Positions 9,222 to 18,186 of a stretch of 64,000 nt of DNA are shown here, in pieces; the stretch's first letter is position 1; every line of letters starts with the position of its first letter. Source of the DNA: Streptomyces camelliae (GTDB taxonomy: Bacteria > Actinomycetota > Actinomycetes > Streptomycetales > Streptomycetaceae); NCBI RefSeq assembly GCF_027625935.1, contig NZ_CP115300.1, positions 372,001 through 436,000 on the forward strand. The letters run 5' to 3'. The position numbers and the translations under genes are program-made. Below the pieces are notes generated by a model. It saw only the letters and a list, made by a program, of their open reading frames with translations. It was not told the origin of the DNA and did not search any database.

Positions 9222-10151
9222 TCAGCCGCGTATCCGGTGGCTCTCGCCACGCAGAGGAGGGTGCCGGGTGTGGATGCATGCGGCGTGCAGCGAGGACGCG
9301 AGCACCTCGCTGGTCCAACGCAACGGGGGTGCGGTCAGGGAAGAAGGGAAGAGCAGCGTGCGCAAGTCGATAATCCGGTAGCCGCGGGAGACAACGGCAT
9401 CGAGAATCCGCGGCAGAGCCCGGGCATCGATCACGTCGGTGCCGCCCCCTGACGCGCCGACGTGCATCTGAAGGATCGCCCCCGGCCGCAGGGCGTCCAG
9501 CGCCCTACGCAAGGCACGGACCACGGTCATCCCGCCACCGGTGCCCTTCCACCCGTTGGTGTCGGTGGTGAATTCGATGTCCGCGAATCCGAGTGCGTTG
9601 ACCTCCCTGACCTGGGCAGGGCTGGTCTCACTGTAGGGAAACCGAAAGAACGGGGTCAGCGCTCTGCCCGCCCCCGCCGCTCTCAGGGCCCGCTCAGCCG
9701 CGCGGACCTCCCGGACCCTCCCCGGGACGGTCAGGTCTTTGAAGTAGGGGTGGCTGTAGGAGTGGTTGCCCAACCCATGACCCCCGGCCGCGATCCGCTT
9801 CACCACCCGGGGGTAGCGGTCGGCGAAATCGCCGGTCAGGAAGAAGGTGGCAGGCGCGTGCCGGCGGGCCAGCTCACCGAGGATCCGGTCCAGTCCAGCA
9901 TCGTTCCACGCCGCGTTGAACGTCACCGCGACTACCCGCTCCCGCGTACGGATCACACGGTTCTCCGACCCGAACAAGGACACCAGCCCCGCATCGCCGG
10001 CCGTCACACCTGACGATGGCGATGCCCCTGTAGCCAGCCTCGGCGGAACCTCGGACAGCACCGCCCGCAGGACCGTGTACTGCGCACCGGAGGCAAGGAG
10101 CAGACGGCGGGATACGACACGGCCCAACGCGGCCCGACCACGTGATTCCAT
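9222..10151 (-). CDS. Polysaccharide deacetylase (NodB/CE4 family)
   Basis: From ATG 10151 the protein has about 309 residues. The NodB domain (about residues 65-260) shows VVAVTFNAAWNDAGLD in place of the usual TFDDGP motif, the metal-binding H-x3-H in GNHSYSHPYF, FFRFPYSETS, and the late ILQMHVG. CE4 enzymes remove N- or O-acetyl groups from cell-wall polysaccharides. TFNAAW or TFDAAW variants occur in actinomycete members, so loss of the first Asp need not mean inactivity, but the residue deserves checking. The N-terminus is weakly hydrophobic rather than a clear signal peptide. The start was chosen at ATG 10151, preceded by GGTGGGG; an upstream GTG at 10319 gives an atypical extension. 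Confidence 0.82.
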   Translation of the reverse strand: MESRGRAALGRVVSRRLLLASGAQYTVLRAVLSEVPPRLATGASPSSGVTAGDAGLVSLFGSENRVIRTRERVVAVTFNAAWNDAGLDRILGELARRHAPATFFLTGDFADRYPRVVKRIAAGGHGLGNHSYSHPYFKDLTVPGRVREVRAAERALRAAGAGRALTPFFRFPYSETSPAQVREVNALGFADIEFTTDTNGWKGTGGGMTVVRALRRALDALRPGAILQMHVGASGGGTDVIDARALPRILDAVVSRGYRIIDLRTLLFPSSLTAPPLRWTSEVLASSLHAACIHTRHPPLRGESHRIRG

Positions 10152-10662
10152 GCCCCCACCATCGGACAATCGACGCAGCTCCTTGAGGATATGCCCATGA
10201 CGGCATCGGCGAGCGGGAGGCACGGAACACAGGCCTTCCTTTCCAAAGGAGCCGGGATGGCCGGCCACACGGCCGACCGTGAAGGCCATCCAGCGTCCCG
10301 ACCGGGAAGCGTGGCCCATACGCCCGTGCGCGAGCTGATCGTGTCGGCCGTATCAGGCAGGGGATGGTTCACGGACGCGGGGCCGGCGCCGCGCCCTGTC
10401 CGGCGGAGTCCTGTGAGGCCTTGGCTTCGAGATGACGCGCGGCCAGGGCAGCAGGCCGGCCGGGGTGTGAAGCATCCCGCTGGGGGCGGGCCGACCCGTA
10501 CTCTCTGAAGCGAAGCAGCACCGGCTCGGGCTGCTGGGGTCAGCAGGCATCGGCGAGCTTGTCGATCTGCTCGGCCAGGCGCTGGTCCGGGTGGCGGAAG
10601 TCGACTGGGACTGGAAGGTGTCTGGGCGGGCGGGTCCGCCTTCGCTGAGTGAAGCTGAATGC
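10152..10662. other. Divergent intergenic region, no gene seen
   Basis: The region separates the divergent deacetylase and the hypothetical gene at 10663. Open frames are Arg/Pro/Gly-rich and resemble no family. Promoters for both genes should lie here, but none was assigned by eye. Confidence 0.4.
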
Positions 10663-11211
10663 GTGAGCAACAGTAGCGGGAGCCCGGTGAGCGCTGAGCA
10701 GATCTATGCAGCGTTGGCTGCTCTGGGTGCCGAGCCGGTGGCAGACCCCAAGAAGCGGCCCTCGGGGCCGCAGGAAGAAGACCGCCTGCGGCTGCTGGGG
10801 AGTCTTCTGGCGAAGACGGAGCTTGAGATCACCGCCGCGACCCGGCTGACCGAGGAAGCGGAGATCGAGGACGTCCTTGAGACGTTGCTCGGCTGGGATG
10901 AACAGGTGGGAGCGGATCCTGGTCTCGCGGTCAACGTCGTGACGAACCGGCTGCAGCGCGCCGCGGTGCAGATCTCCCAACCCGAGGCGCAAGAACTGCC
11001 ACCCGGCCGGGAGGCCGCTTTCGGCGCCGTGATGACAGCGGTGTACACGCTCGGCGCCCAGCTGCACGCGGAGCGCGGCGATGCGCAGGGAACGCGACGT
11101 GCTCTGAGCGGGGCGGAAGAAGCCCTCATCGACGTCCTGCAAGGCATGCACGACCTGCGCGTCGCCATCGGGGACACGGCCGGCCCGGAGGACAAAGCCA
11201 CCGACGGCTGA
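10663..11211 (+). CDS. Hypothetical protein, possibly DUF6245-like
   Basis: From GTG 10663 the product has 182 residues, acidic and mostly helical in appearance, starting VSNSSGSPVSAEQIYAALAA. It has no signal peptide or membrane segment. The N-terminal VSAEQIxAALAALG pattern recalls the Streptomyces DUF6245 family, but I hold this weakly. Segments such as EIEDVLETLLGWDEQVGADP and NRLQRAAVQISQPEAQEL look like genuine coding sequence. It has no same-strand partner and the downstream region is IS debris. Confidence 0.6.
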   Translation: MSNSSGSPVSAEQIYAALAALGAEPVADPKKRPSGPQEEDRLRLLGSLLAKTELEITAATRLTEEAEIEDVLETLLGWDEQVGADPGLAVNVVTNRLQRAAVQISQPEAQELPPGREAAFGAVMTAVYTLGAQLHAERGDAQGTRRALSGAEEALIDVLQGMHDLRVAIGDTAGPEDKATDG

Positions 11212-11329
11212 CCGCCTCGGCCTCGGGTGCGGCTGATTCGCCCGCCACGACCCACCTTCGCGAAGGCCACCGGCCGACCATACGCCTCGCCCGCGTCTTT
11301 TCCCGGTCGCCGGCAGGCAGGCGTCTACC

Positions 11330-11765
11330 CCCCGCATCGACCGCGAGGCCTCCCGCTGCCGGATCACCGAGCAGTTCCGCGAGCTGGGCCGGGTCCAGGC
11401 CCTGACCGACCCGGTGTCGGGTCCACGTGCGGTGCACCGGACGGTGATGCTGCACGAGCGCGCCGGGCAGGACCTGCGCGCTCTGTGTCAGGGCGTCATC
11501 CATGACGGCGATTCCACCCGCCGCATCACACGTTTCGACGAAGCCCGCGCCCCCGGCGGTGCCCTCACCTTCGCCTGCCACCTGCTCCTGGCCGACTACG
11601 ATCGCCGTCCTGGACGAGCCCAGCCATTGCTCACCCGTTGCCCACGAGGTGGTCGACACCGTCCCCGGCCCGGTCGGCGTGACCGTCCACCTCGATCTGC
11701 CCGACTCGATGGCCTCGGAGACATCCCGCAATGGCTTCGTTCACTCCAATCGGTTCGGGCTCAAC
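11330..11765 (+). pseudogene. Frameshifted remnant of an unidentified gene
   Basis: Coding-like pieces appear in different plus-strand frames: one around 11340-11600 with REASRCRITEQFRELGRVQA, HRTVMLHERAGQDLRALCQG and RRITRFDEARAPGGALTFA, and another around 11600-11740 with VAHEVVDTVPGPVGVTVHLD. There is no start and no family I recognise. It ends close to the inverted repeat at 11771. Confidence 0.35.
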
Positions 11766-11770
11766 TTTTG

Positions 11771-11820
11771 GATGCCGCTGGCGATATTCACTCGATGGAG
11801 TGAATATCACCAGCGGCATC
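11771..11820. repeat. Long inverted repeat: 23-base arms, 4-base loop
   Basis: Arms 11771-11793 and 11798-11820 are complementary at 22 of 23 positions and flank the loop GATG. The core around the loop is AT-rich (GATATTCACTC and GAGTGAATATC) in a GC-rich setting. It could be a strong operator palindrome, a cruciform or hairpin, or two abutted insertion-sequence ends. No T-run follows, so a simple terminator is less likely. Confidence 0.9.
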
Positions 11821-12066
11821 ACTTCCGCGAGATGGTCACGCTGAGTGACGCCAAAGCGCCGACGGCACCGTCCATGCTCTTCGAGCCGAACGCGATCGAC
11901 GGTGAGGACTCCTCCACAGCATGGTTCGTTGACTCACCCAGCTTTACCGAGTGGCGGGGGACATGGCTCGACCGACGTGGTTGGTGCGAGGAAGACCAGG
12001 TGGACGACGACTCGGGCATGGAGCCCCGGCCCGAGGCGACGGACGGGCTCCGCTGACCGGTGAACT

Positions 12067-12210
12067 TCAGCGGTGGAGTTCGAAGCCCGCGCGGCCGTAC
12101 ATCTGGCGCTTGACCATCTTGCTCCGGTGGACGCGTCCTTCGACGGCGCCGGAGATCGAGGGCAGGATGAGGCCGACGCCTGTCGCCGTCACGCCACACG
12201 CGGGTGACCA
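12067..12210 (-). mobile_element. ISL3-family transposase C-terminal fragment
   Basis: The minus-strand translation ends LPSISGAVEGRVHRSKMVKR followed by QMYGRAGFELHR and a stop at 12067, closely matching the C-terminus of ISL3-family transposases (pattern SGAVEGxVxRxKMxKRQMYGRAGF). The catalytic Glu of this region is present, but the rest of the gene is missing. Confidence 0.65.
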
Positions 12211-12974
12211 TGCCGTGGCGCTGCTCTCGTGACTCATCGATCCTTCTCAGTGATCCTGTTGATCAGAACCTGAGGCGTGTTGGGGCGAGTTGTCCGTTGC
12301 AGTCGTGGATGCCGAATGGGGGGCTTCCTTCCTGATCGTGGACCGCTGGGTGAACAGCGGGCACGTCACTCCGGGAGCGCCGTTCCAGTACGTCGGGACG
12401 GTGCGATGCTGGTGGCCAGTGCCGTTGGTCGCCGGCACCAACCAGCTCCAATGTCCCGGCAGCCGTCGACTGATCACCGATCACCGATCACCGATCACCG
12501 ATCACCGATCACCGCCGACAACGAGCCGATACCTGCCCCGGCCCACCGACATGGAGCGGTGGCCCTGCTCGGCGCCCCGGGAACAGCCGGTGGAAAGCAT
12601 GGCTGTTCGCGGTGTTCATGTTGGCCCGGCTGTCGATTCAGCGGAACAAGAGTTCCGCGAGCGGTGCGAACACCAGGGGCGGGGGTTCTCCGAGCCGGAG
12701 GAGGCTCAGTATCGGCACCGGAAAACGCCGGTCGGGGTGCCGCTGCACCAGCAGCAGAAGCGTCCCGCAGAGGCCTTTTCGGCCACAGGACAAGGGCCGC
12801 AATTCATAGGCAGTTGTGGCCCTTCCGCGGTGCCGTCTGGGCGGAATTTCGCATTCCGAACCCCAACCGCAAAACCACTGGGACAGGTGTGCAAAGATCC
12901 GGACAATGGTGCGGGTGCTCTCCACACCTATGCAGAGCGCACCGCCTGATTCCGCATACCTCATGGAGTCATAC
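12211..12974. other. Gene-poor stretch upstream of the FG-GAP gene
   Basis: No gene was recognised. It contains a heptamer tandem repeat (12473-12514) and an AT-richer segment at about 12780-12960 that likely holds the promoter of the FG-GAP repeat gene. Confidence 0.4.
12473..12514. repeat. Tandem repeat, six copies of ATCACCG
   Basis: Six perfect consecutive copies of the 7-base unit ATCACCG, in non-coding DNA. Copy number could vary between strains. Confidence 0.95.
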
Positions 12975-13877
12975 GTGGCCCAGTCTTCCCGGCGTGTACG
13001 CGCCCTGTCGCGTCTCGTCACCTCGGCGATCGCCGTCGCCCTGGTCGGCGCTACGGCCGGCACCGCTCTGGCCGACACCCCTGCGACGACCGGTCCGGCC
13101 AAGAACGTCGCCCGGAGCGCCGCCACAGCCGGGCAGCACAAACCCACCCCGGCCGCGCCGTTCTTCTTCCTCTCCGGGATCCTGCCGTCGGGCCAGATGT
13201 ACGCCTATATGCCCGACGGGAAGGGCGGGTTCGACGACCGGTCGGGCGCCTACGTCTGGCCGCACTTCACGTACGGGGTGTCGATCGACCCCGATCTGAC
13301 CGGCTATCAGGACGGCGCGTACCACGTCATGGACGACGGCACGCTGAATCTCTGGCGCAACGGGCGCCTCAAGAAGGTGGCCGGCGGCTGGGGTCGGTAC
13401 AACGTCGTCTTCTCCCCCGGCACTCTGGGCGGCGCCAAGCACCCCGACCTGCTGGCCCGCGACAGTCAGGGCGTCCTCTGGCGCTTCCAGACCAAGGCGG
13501 ACGGCTCGCTGGCACCGCGCGTCAAGGTCGGCCTCGGCTGGAACCGGTTCACCCAGATCACCGGCCAGGGCGATCTGACCGGCGACGGCAAGCCGGACAT
13601 CGTAGCCCGCGACAAGCAGGGTGTCCTGTGGCTGTACAAGGGCACGGGCGATCTGCGGAAGCCGTTCGCGTCCCCCGTGAAGGCGGGTCCCGGCTGGAAC
13701 CAGTTCAACAAACTGGTGGCCACGGGGGACGTCGACGGCGACGGCCACAGCGACCTGCTCGCCCGCGACCCCAAGGGCAACCTGTGGCTGTACAAGGGGA
13801 CGGGCAAGGCGGCCGCGCCCTTCAGGTCCCGAGTCAGGATCGGCACCGGCTTCAACCAGTACCGCGACCTCTTCTGA
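12975..13877 (+). CDS. Secreted FG-GAP/VCBS-repeat protein
   Basis: From GTG 12975 the protein has 300 residues. It begins with a Sec-type signal peptide (basic QSSRRVRALSR, hydrophobic LVTSAIAVALVGATAGTALA, likely cleavage after ALA near residue 38). The mature part holds at least three beta-propeller-like repeats with the calcium-binding pattern DLTGDGKPDIVARD and DVDGDGHSDLLARD, each followed by G-x-LW-L/R-YKGTG. Such proteins are exported and may bind ligands or matrix; no enzyme domain is seen. The start was chosen because GGAG at 12965-12968 is correctly spaced before GTG 12975; an ATG at 12963 is the alternative. The protein is about half the length of many VCBS proteins but looks complete. 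Confidence 0.85.
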   Translation: MAQSSRRVRALSRLVTSAIAVALVGATAGTALADTPATTGPAKNVARSAATAGQHKPTPAAPFFFLSGILPSGQMYAYMPDGKGGFDDRSGAYVWPHFTYGVSIDPDLTGYQDGAYHVMDDGTLNLWRNGRLKKVAGGWGRYNVVFSPGTLGGAKHPDLLARDSQGVLWRFQTKADGSLAPRVKVGLGWNRFTQITGQGDLTGDGKPDIVARDKQGVLWLYKGTGDLRKPFASPVKAGPGWNQFNKLVATGDVDGDGHSDLLARDPKGNLWLYKGTGKAAAPFRSRVRIGTGFNQYRDLF

Positions 13878-13904
13878 CACCCTCTCAGGGACTGACACAG
13901 GCCC

Positions 13905-14410
13905 CTGCGCGGATCCGCGAGCGCTTCTCTGTGGCTCCGAACTGTGCTGGTCGCCTGGTGATGACGCCGGTGCCTCGCATGTCGTCGTTGAACGTGCAGC
14001 CCTTCTCGCCGTACGTCGCGAGCAGCCTGCGGCCGTTGCCGGCACTGAAGTCCCCCAGTGCAGCAGGGGCGTGGGAACAGGTCCCGCACGGTGTCCACGT
14101 ACGCGGCGACGAACGCGGCGTGCTCGTCCCCGCGCACCCCGCTGGTGCTGGTTGCCCACGTACAGCGGGTCGGTGAGCAGCGTCTGGCTCGACGATCTGC
14201 TCGACGATGGCGGCCACCACCAGGTCGGCATCGGCCGGGCCGAGGCCGAGCGCCTCGAACGCGGGCCGTACGGCCTGCGGCTCGTCCACCGCAGATCCAC
14301 CCCTCGGGGACGCTGTACTCGTGGCTGTACGGCTTGATCGCCTGCCCCACCCTGGGGTCGTGGACGATGGGCGTACTGCGTCCGCATGCGGGAGGTCGAC
14401 GCCACCGAGG
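13905..14410 (-). pseudogene. NAD(P)-dependent malic enzyme remnant, frameshifted and internally deleted
   Basis: Pieces in three minus-strand frames match malic enzyme in order: VGQAIKPYSHEYSVPEG, then AVRPAFEALGLGPADADLVV, then TLLTDPLYVGNQHQ, then FVAAYVDTVRDLFPR, then GDFSAGNGRRLLATYGEKG followed by CTFNDDMRGTG, the highly conserved metal-binding segment. Between the second and third blocks about 45 residues are missing, and everything after the CTFNDDM block is lost. At least two frameshifts are needed, so no functional enzyme can be made. Confidence 0.75.
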
Positions 14411-14875
14411 GGTGAGCGGTGAGAGCGGGCGAGAGGCCGCAGCGCACGGATCCTCGGTCCCGCGCCACAGACTTCATCCGAGACTGTCCGACGGTTCCCG
14501 GCGATGGTCCGGGGGCCAGGACGACATCGGCTAGGCGCGTGGCGGCCGTCGTCAACGGGAAACTGCGGGACTGCCTGCCCCTCACGGACGGGAGCTGCTC
14601 CTCACGGACGGGAGCGGGCGTGGCGGCCGGAGCCTGGCGCCCGTCCTCGTCCCTGAGCAGCATCGACACAAGGGGCGCCACCGTCAGGCCGGGCCTCGGC
14701 CGGATGGCGCAGGATCTTGCCGCGATGATCTCCTGGGCGGCGCGACGATGCCGCCGGCACCCGGATGTGGTTGGTCAGGGTGGTATTGCGGGAACCTACT
14801 TTTCCTTCAAGCAGGAGTTTTTTGCGCAAAACGGGAACACGGAAAATATTGGATATTTACTAGGAGGTCGGTCCG
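14411..14875. other. Intergenic region upstream of the envelope-protein cluster
   Basis: No gene recognised. The last 70 bases are AT-rich compared with the surroundings and end in a strong Shine-Dalgarno sequence (AGGAGG) before ATG 14876. Confidence 0.5.
14815..14838 (+). promoter_or_regulatory. Possible sigma-B-type promoter
   Basis: GAGT at 14815-14818, a 14-base spacer and GGGAAC at 14833-14838 resemble the Streptomyces stress sigma-B-type consensus GNNT-N14-16-GGGTAC with one mismatch. It lies 37 bases before ATG 14876. This is a visual match only. Confidence 0.3.
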
Positions 14876-15433
14876 ATGTCCACCGGCACGCTTCTGGCGA
14901 TCGTCATCCCCGTCGCGGTTGTCGTCATTCTGATCGCCGCAGGCCTGGCCCTCTTCGCACGACACCGCTCCCTGCGCGAGCGCTACGGTCCGGAGTACGA
15001 ACGCACGGTCGAGGGCGCCGACAGCCGACTCGCCGCCGAGCGCGAGCTCAGCGCACGCGAGAAGCGGCACGACAAGCTCGACATCAAGCCCCTGCCCGAC
15101 CGTCTCCGCGAGCGCTACAGCCGGGACTGGGACAACGTGCAGCACGAGTTCGTGGACCGGCCGGAGGACGCCGTACACGACGCGGACCGGCTGGTGACCT
15201 CACTGATGCAGGACCGGGGCTACCCCACCGAGAGCTACGACCAGCAGCTCAAGGATCTTTCTGTGGAGCACAGCCGTGCCCTCGGCCACTACCGGGCCGC
15301 CCACGAGATCGACACGCTCAGTGAGAGTCACAAGGCCACCACCGAACAGCTGCGCAACGCCATGGTGCACTACCGGGCACTGTTCGACGAACTTCTCTCC
15401 GACGGCGGCCAGACCCGCCACGCCCCGGCCTGA
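14876..15433 (+). CDS. Single-pass membrane protein of unknown function
   Basis: The 185-residue product has one N-terminal membrane segment (residues about 6-28, LLAIVIPVAVVVILIAAGLA) and a long charged helical cytoplasmic part. The stretch RERYSRDWDNVQHEFVDRPE with AVHDADRLVTSLMQ (about residues 78-113) is shared with the next gene. The strong AGGAGG before ATG supports the start. It forms a same-strand group with the genes at 15472 and 16064. Streptomyces clusters like this often belong to general or osmotic stress regulons; that is inference from context and from the promoter-like sequence. Confidence 0.75.
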   Translation: MSTGTLLAIVIPVAVVVILIAAGLALFARHRSLRERYGPEYERTVEGADSRLAAERELSAREKRHDKLDIKPLPDRLRERYSRDWDNVQHEFVDRPEDAVHDADRLVTSLMQDRGYPTESYDQQLKDLSVEHSRALGHYRAAHEIDTLSESHKATTEQLRNAMVHYRALFDELLSDGGQTRHAPA

Positions 15434-15471
15434 CCTACGGGCAGCCGAAACCGATCGGACGCGGAGGAGAC

Positions 15472-15960
15472 ATGCAACGCGACGACATACCGCACACACC
15501 TGACAGCGGCCTGTCCACAGAGGACCTCGCAAAGCCTCACGACAACGCCTCAGAACCGAGCGCCCCCGTCTACCCGGGGGAGGGTGAGAGCGACGAGAGC
15601 ACGGACGCGACCGATGACATCGCCTCCCGCACCACGCAATCCACTGCGGCGAAGGAGGAGGCGGGAACGGGGACCGAGAACGCAGACAAGATGCCGCAAC
15701 TGCTGACTGCTCAGGACGAGGAGAGCTTCCGCGAACGCTGGGAGAAGATCCAGAACACCTTCGTCGACGATCCCCATGAAGCGGTTCAAGCCGCGGACAG
15801 CCTGGTCGCCAGCGTCATGCAGACGCTCGCCACGACGTTCGACGAGCACAAAAAGGCGCTCGAAGAACAGTGGAGCCGAGGCGGGCAGGCCGATACCGAA
15901 GCCCTGCGCACGGCTCTGCGCCACTACCGCTCGTTCTTCAACCGCCTGCTCACCACCTGA
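15472..15960 (+). CDS. Soluble acidic relative of the preceding membrane protein
   Basis: The 162-residue protein has an acidic, Ser/Thr-rich, probably disordered N-terminal half and a helical C-terminal domain (about residues 85-160). The domain contains FRERWEKIQNTFVDDPHEAV and QAADSLVASVMQ, and ends with ALRTALRHYRSFFNRLL. It parallels the C-terminal domain of the 14876 product (RYSRDW...QHEFVDRPEDAVHDADRLV...AMVHYRALFDELL). GGAGGAG precedes the ATG. It lacks the membrane anchor, so the pair gives one anchored and one soluble form of the same fold. Confidence 0.75.
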   Translation: MQRDDIPHTPDSGLSTEDLAKPHDNASEPSAPVYPGEGESDESTDATDDIASRTTQSTAAKEEAGTGTENADKMPQLLTAQDEESFRERWEKIQNTFVDDPHEAVQAADSLVASVMQTLATTFDEHKKALEEQWSRGGQADTEALRTALRHYRSFFNRLLTT

Positions 15961-16063
15961 AGAACCCACCTGCGAACCACCACGAAGGCAGAGCCCAGGC
16001 GACGACCGCCGGCCTGCCTCGCCATCAGCGGCCGTACTCCGGCCAGAGAGAAAGAAGAGCGCC

Positions 16064-16219
16064 GTGATCGCGCTTGGCGTCATCCTGCTCATCGTCGGAT
16101 TCGTCCTGCACATCGGCATCCTGTGGACGATCGGCATCATCCTGCTCGTCATCGGAGCCGTCCTGTTCCTCCTCGGCTCCGTCGGCCACGCCGTCGGCGG
16201 CCGCCGCCACTACTGGTAG
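16064..16219 (+). CDS. DUF6131 small hydrophobic protein, first copy
   Basis: A 51-residue peptide starting at GTG 16064 (VIALGVILLIVGFVLHIGIL) and ending GHAVGGRRHYW. It consists of two short membrane helices and a basic Trp-terminated tail, the DUF6131 pattern. A purine-rich stretch (AGAAAGAAGAG) precedes the start. A second gene of identical length lies at 24708-24863 on the other strand. The function of the family is unknown to me. Confidence 0.8.
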   Translation: MIALGVILLIVGFVLHIGILWTIGIILLVIGAVLFLLGSVGHAVGGRRHYW

Positions 16220-16386
16220 ACCACCGCCCGGTCGCCCGGCGAGCAGCAGCACTCTTCCGCACCACCTGTCCGGCAACGGGCCACGTCAGGAGAGGCCACA
16301 GAGACCAGTTCGGCACACCGGCACGATGCCCCATCTCGGGGATCGGCGAGAGCAACTGACGGCGCCATGTTCCGTACCCTGGCGGC

Positions 16387-17298
16387 ATGCGCATGCGTCC
16401 CACTCTGAGCTGGACCCCTACCGAGGAGCTGCCGCCGGGCACCACGGATCTGGCGCCGGTCGCCAATGTGCTGAGCAGCGGGGGTGTGCTGGTGCTCAGC
16501 GGGGCGGGCATCTCCACGGAGTCGGGCATCCCTGACTACCGGGGCGAGGGCGGGAGCCTGAGCCGGCACACCCCTATGACCTACCCGGACTTCATCGGAA
16601 GCGCCCAGGCCCGGCGCCGGTACTGGGCACGCAGCCACCTCGGCTGGCGGACCTTCGGCCGGGCCCGCCCCAACGCCGGGCACCGTGCCGTGGCCGCGTT
16701 CGGGCGGCACGGCCTGCTCTCGGGTGTCATCACCCAGAACGTCGACGGCCTGCACCAGGCCTCTGGCAGCAAGGGCGTCGTGGAGCTCCACGGAAGCCTG
16801 GACCGGGTCGTCTGCCTTTCCTGCGGCGCCTTCAGCCCGCGCCGTGAACTCGCCCGACGGCTGGAGGAGACCAATGCCGGCTTCGAGCCGGTGGCCGCCG
16901 GAATCAACCCGGACGGTGACGCCGACCTCACCGACGAACAGGTCGGGGACTTCCGCGTGGTGCCCTGCTCGATCTGCGGAGGCATCCTCAAACCGGACGT
17001 GGTGTTCTTCGGCGAAGCCGTTCCGTCACAGCGGGTTGAGTACTGCCGCGAGCTGGTCCGGGAAGCGACATCGCTGTTGGTGCTGGGCTCTTCACTGACG
17101 GTGATGTCCGGGCTCCGGTTCGTCCGTCAGGCGGCCCAGGCCGGAAAGCCGGTGTTGATCGTCAACCGGGACCCGACCCGGGGCGACCGGCACGCGGTCA
17201 CCCGGGTCGCCCTCCCCCTGGGAACGGCTCTCACCACCGTGGCCGGCCGGCTGGACATCCCCGTCGAGGGACCGACGGCAACCTCGGTGGAGCCGTGA
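16387..17298 (+). CDS. Sir2-family NAD-dependent protein deacylase (sirtuin)
   Basis: The 303-residue protein shows all sirtuin landmarks: GAGIS with the following TESGIPDYRG (about residues 40-55), TQNVDGLH (about 118), the catalytic His in VELHGSL (about 138), two zinc Cys pairs (CLSC and CSICGG, around residues 146-149 and 198-201), and the NAD-binding GSSLTVMSG near 240. Sirtuins remove acyl groups from lysines using NAD. The sequence between the zinc pairs is long, as in the class II-like forms common in actinomycetes. It is monocistronic as far as can be seen. Confidence 0.93.
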   Translation: MRMRPTLSWTPTEELPPGTTDLAPVANVLSSGGVLVLSGAGISTESGIPDYRGEGGSLSRHTPMTYPDFIGSAQARRRYWARSHLGWRTFGRARPNAGHRAVAAFGRHGLLSGVITQNVDGLHQASGSKGVVELHGSLDRVVCLSCGAFSPRRELARRLEETNAGFEPVAAGINPDGDADLTDEQVGDFRVVPCSICGGILKPDVVFFGEAVPSQRVEYCRELVREATSLLVLGSSLTVMSGLRFVRQAAQAGKPVLIVNRDPTRGDRHAVTRVALPLGTALTTVAGRLDIPVEGPTATSVEP

Positions 17299-17541
17299 CA
17301 TGCCGGGACGTCACCGGAGTTCACCACGCCCGCGCACGCGGCGAGCCGGGTGGCTGGGCCGAGGCGAACCGGTTTCCTCCCGTTGCCCAAACCGCACGGG
17401 CCACCGCTGCGCAGGATGGAAGAGAACAGCTCACCAGTGCCAGGTCCCCGAAGCAGAGGGGCGCCGTCGGTGGTGCCGGGCGCGGCATGAGGGCGAATCG
17501 GACGGCAAATTATGATCACCGACCCGGTTGAGGGAGGTCAT

Positions 17542-18090
17542 ATGTCGTTTCGGGAACATGTGGAACGGGCCGCCGATGAGGCCGTCGGGGAGTTTCCAGC
17601 GGACTGCGGGATCTACGCGGTGACGTTCCGTATCGACAGCGTCGATCAGGACCCGCGGTTTCCGTATGTGGCGATCGGCTACACGACCGAGGCTGACGCC
17701 GCGGTGTCGGCGGAGAAGGCGTCGGATGCCTGGGAGGCGCGCTGGAGCTATGCGTTCTTCCCGCAGACGGGGCTTGAAGGAGTGAGGATCGTGGGGCGCG
17801 ATCCGGAGAGTGCGCACTCGCACCGGCGGGAGGCGGAGTCTCGGGGGCTCTGGTACGAGGACGATGATGAGCCTGGCGATCGCTACGAGCGGCTGGCCGA
17901 CGAGTTCTACGACGTGTGCGTCGCGGCGGCTCGGCGCCTCCACGACAGTGGCCGGATCGTGGAGGTACTGGGACGACCGGTCCCCGTGATTCTGTACGAC
18001 ATGTTCGACCCGGACGCGATGTTCCGGCTGACCTCAGCAGCCAACCCGGCGGAGTTGGTCACCGAGTTCATGACGGAGGACCCCGGTTAG
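17542..18090 (+). CDS. Hypothetical protein, DUF4303-like
   Basis: From ATG 17542 (preceded by GGGAGG) the protein has 182 residues. It starts SFREHVERAADEAVGEF and contains GIYAVTFRIDSVDQDPRFPY, AIGYTTEADAAV and ARWSYAFFPQ, a pattern that recalls DUF4303 proteins (an alpha/beta domain with a conserved W near the middle). No signal peptide or membrane helix. Such proteins sometimes occur as immunity or polymorphic-toxin neighbours, but no toxin gene is visible here. The family call is tentative. Confidence 0.6.
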   Translation: MSFREHVERAADEAVGEFPADCGIYAVTFRIDSVDQDPRFPYVAIGYTTEADAAVSAEKASDAWEARWSYAFFPQTGLEGVRIVGRDPESAHSHRREAESRGLWYEDDDEPGDRYERLADEFYDVCVAAARRLHDSGRIVEVLGRPVPVILYDMFDPDAMFRLTSAANPAELVTEFMTEDPG

Positions 18091-18186
18091 ACACCTCACG
18101 GACCCGCCCCTCAAGAGAACGCACAAGCGCTTCCGGCACGCCGAGCCCTGTCCATTCGCGGCCAGGGGCAACGACCCTGGCGCTCC

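Noticed and set aside
12473..12514. Possible CRISPR array
   Set aside because: Units are 7 bases and contiguous, with no spacers.
12969..14681. 570-codon minus-strand frame opposite the FG-GAP gene
   Set aside because: Mostly a shadow; only the short malic-enzyme block inside it is meaningful, and that is reported as a pseudogene.
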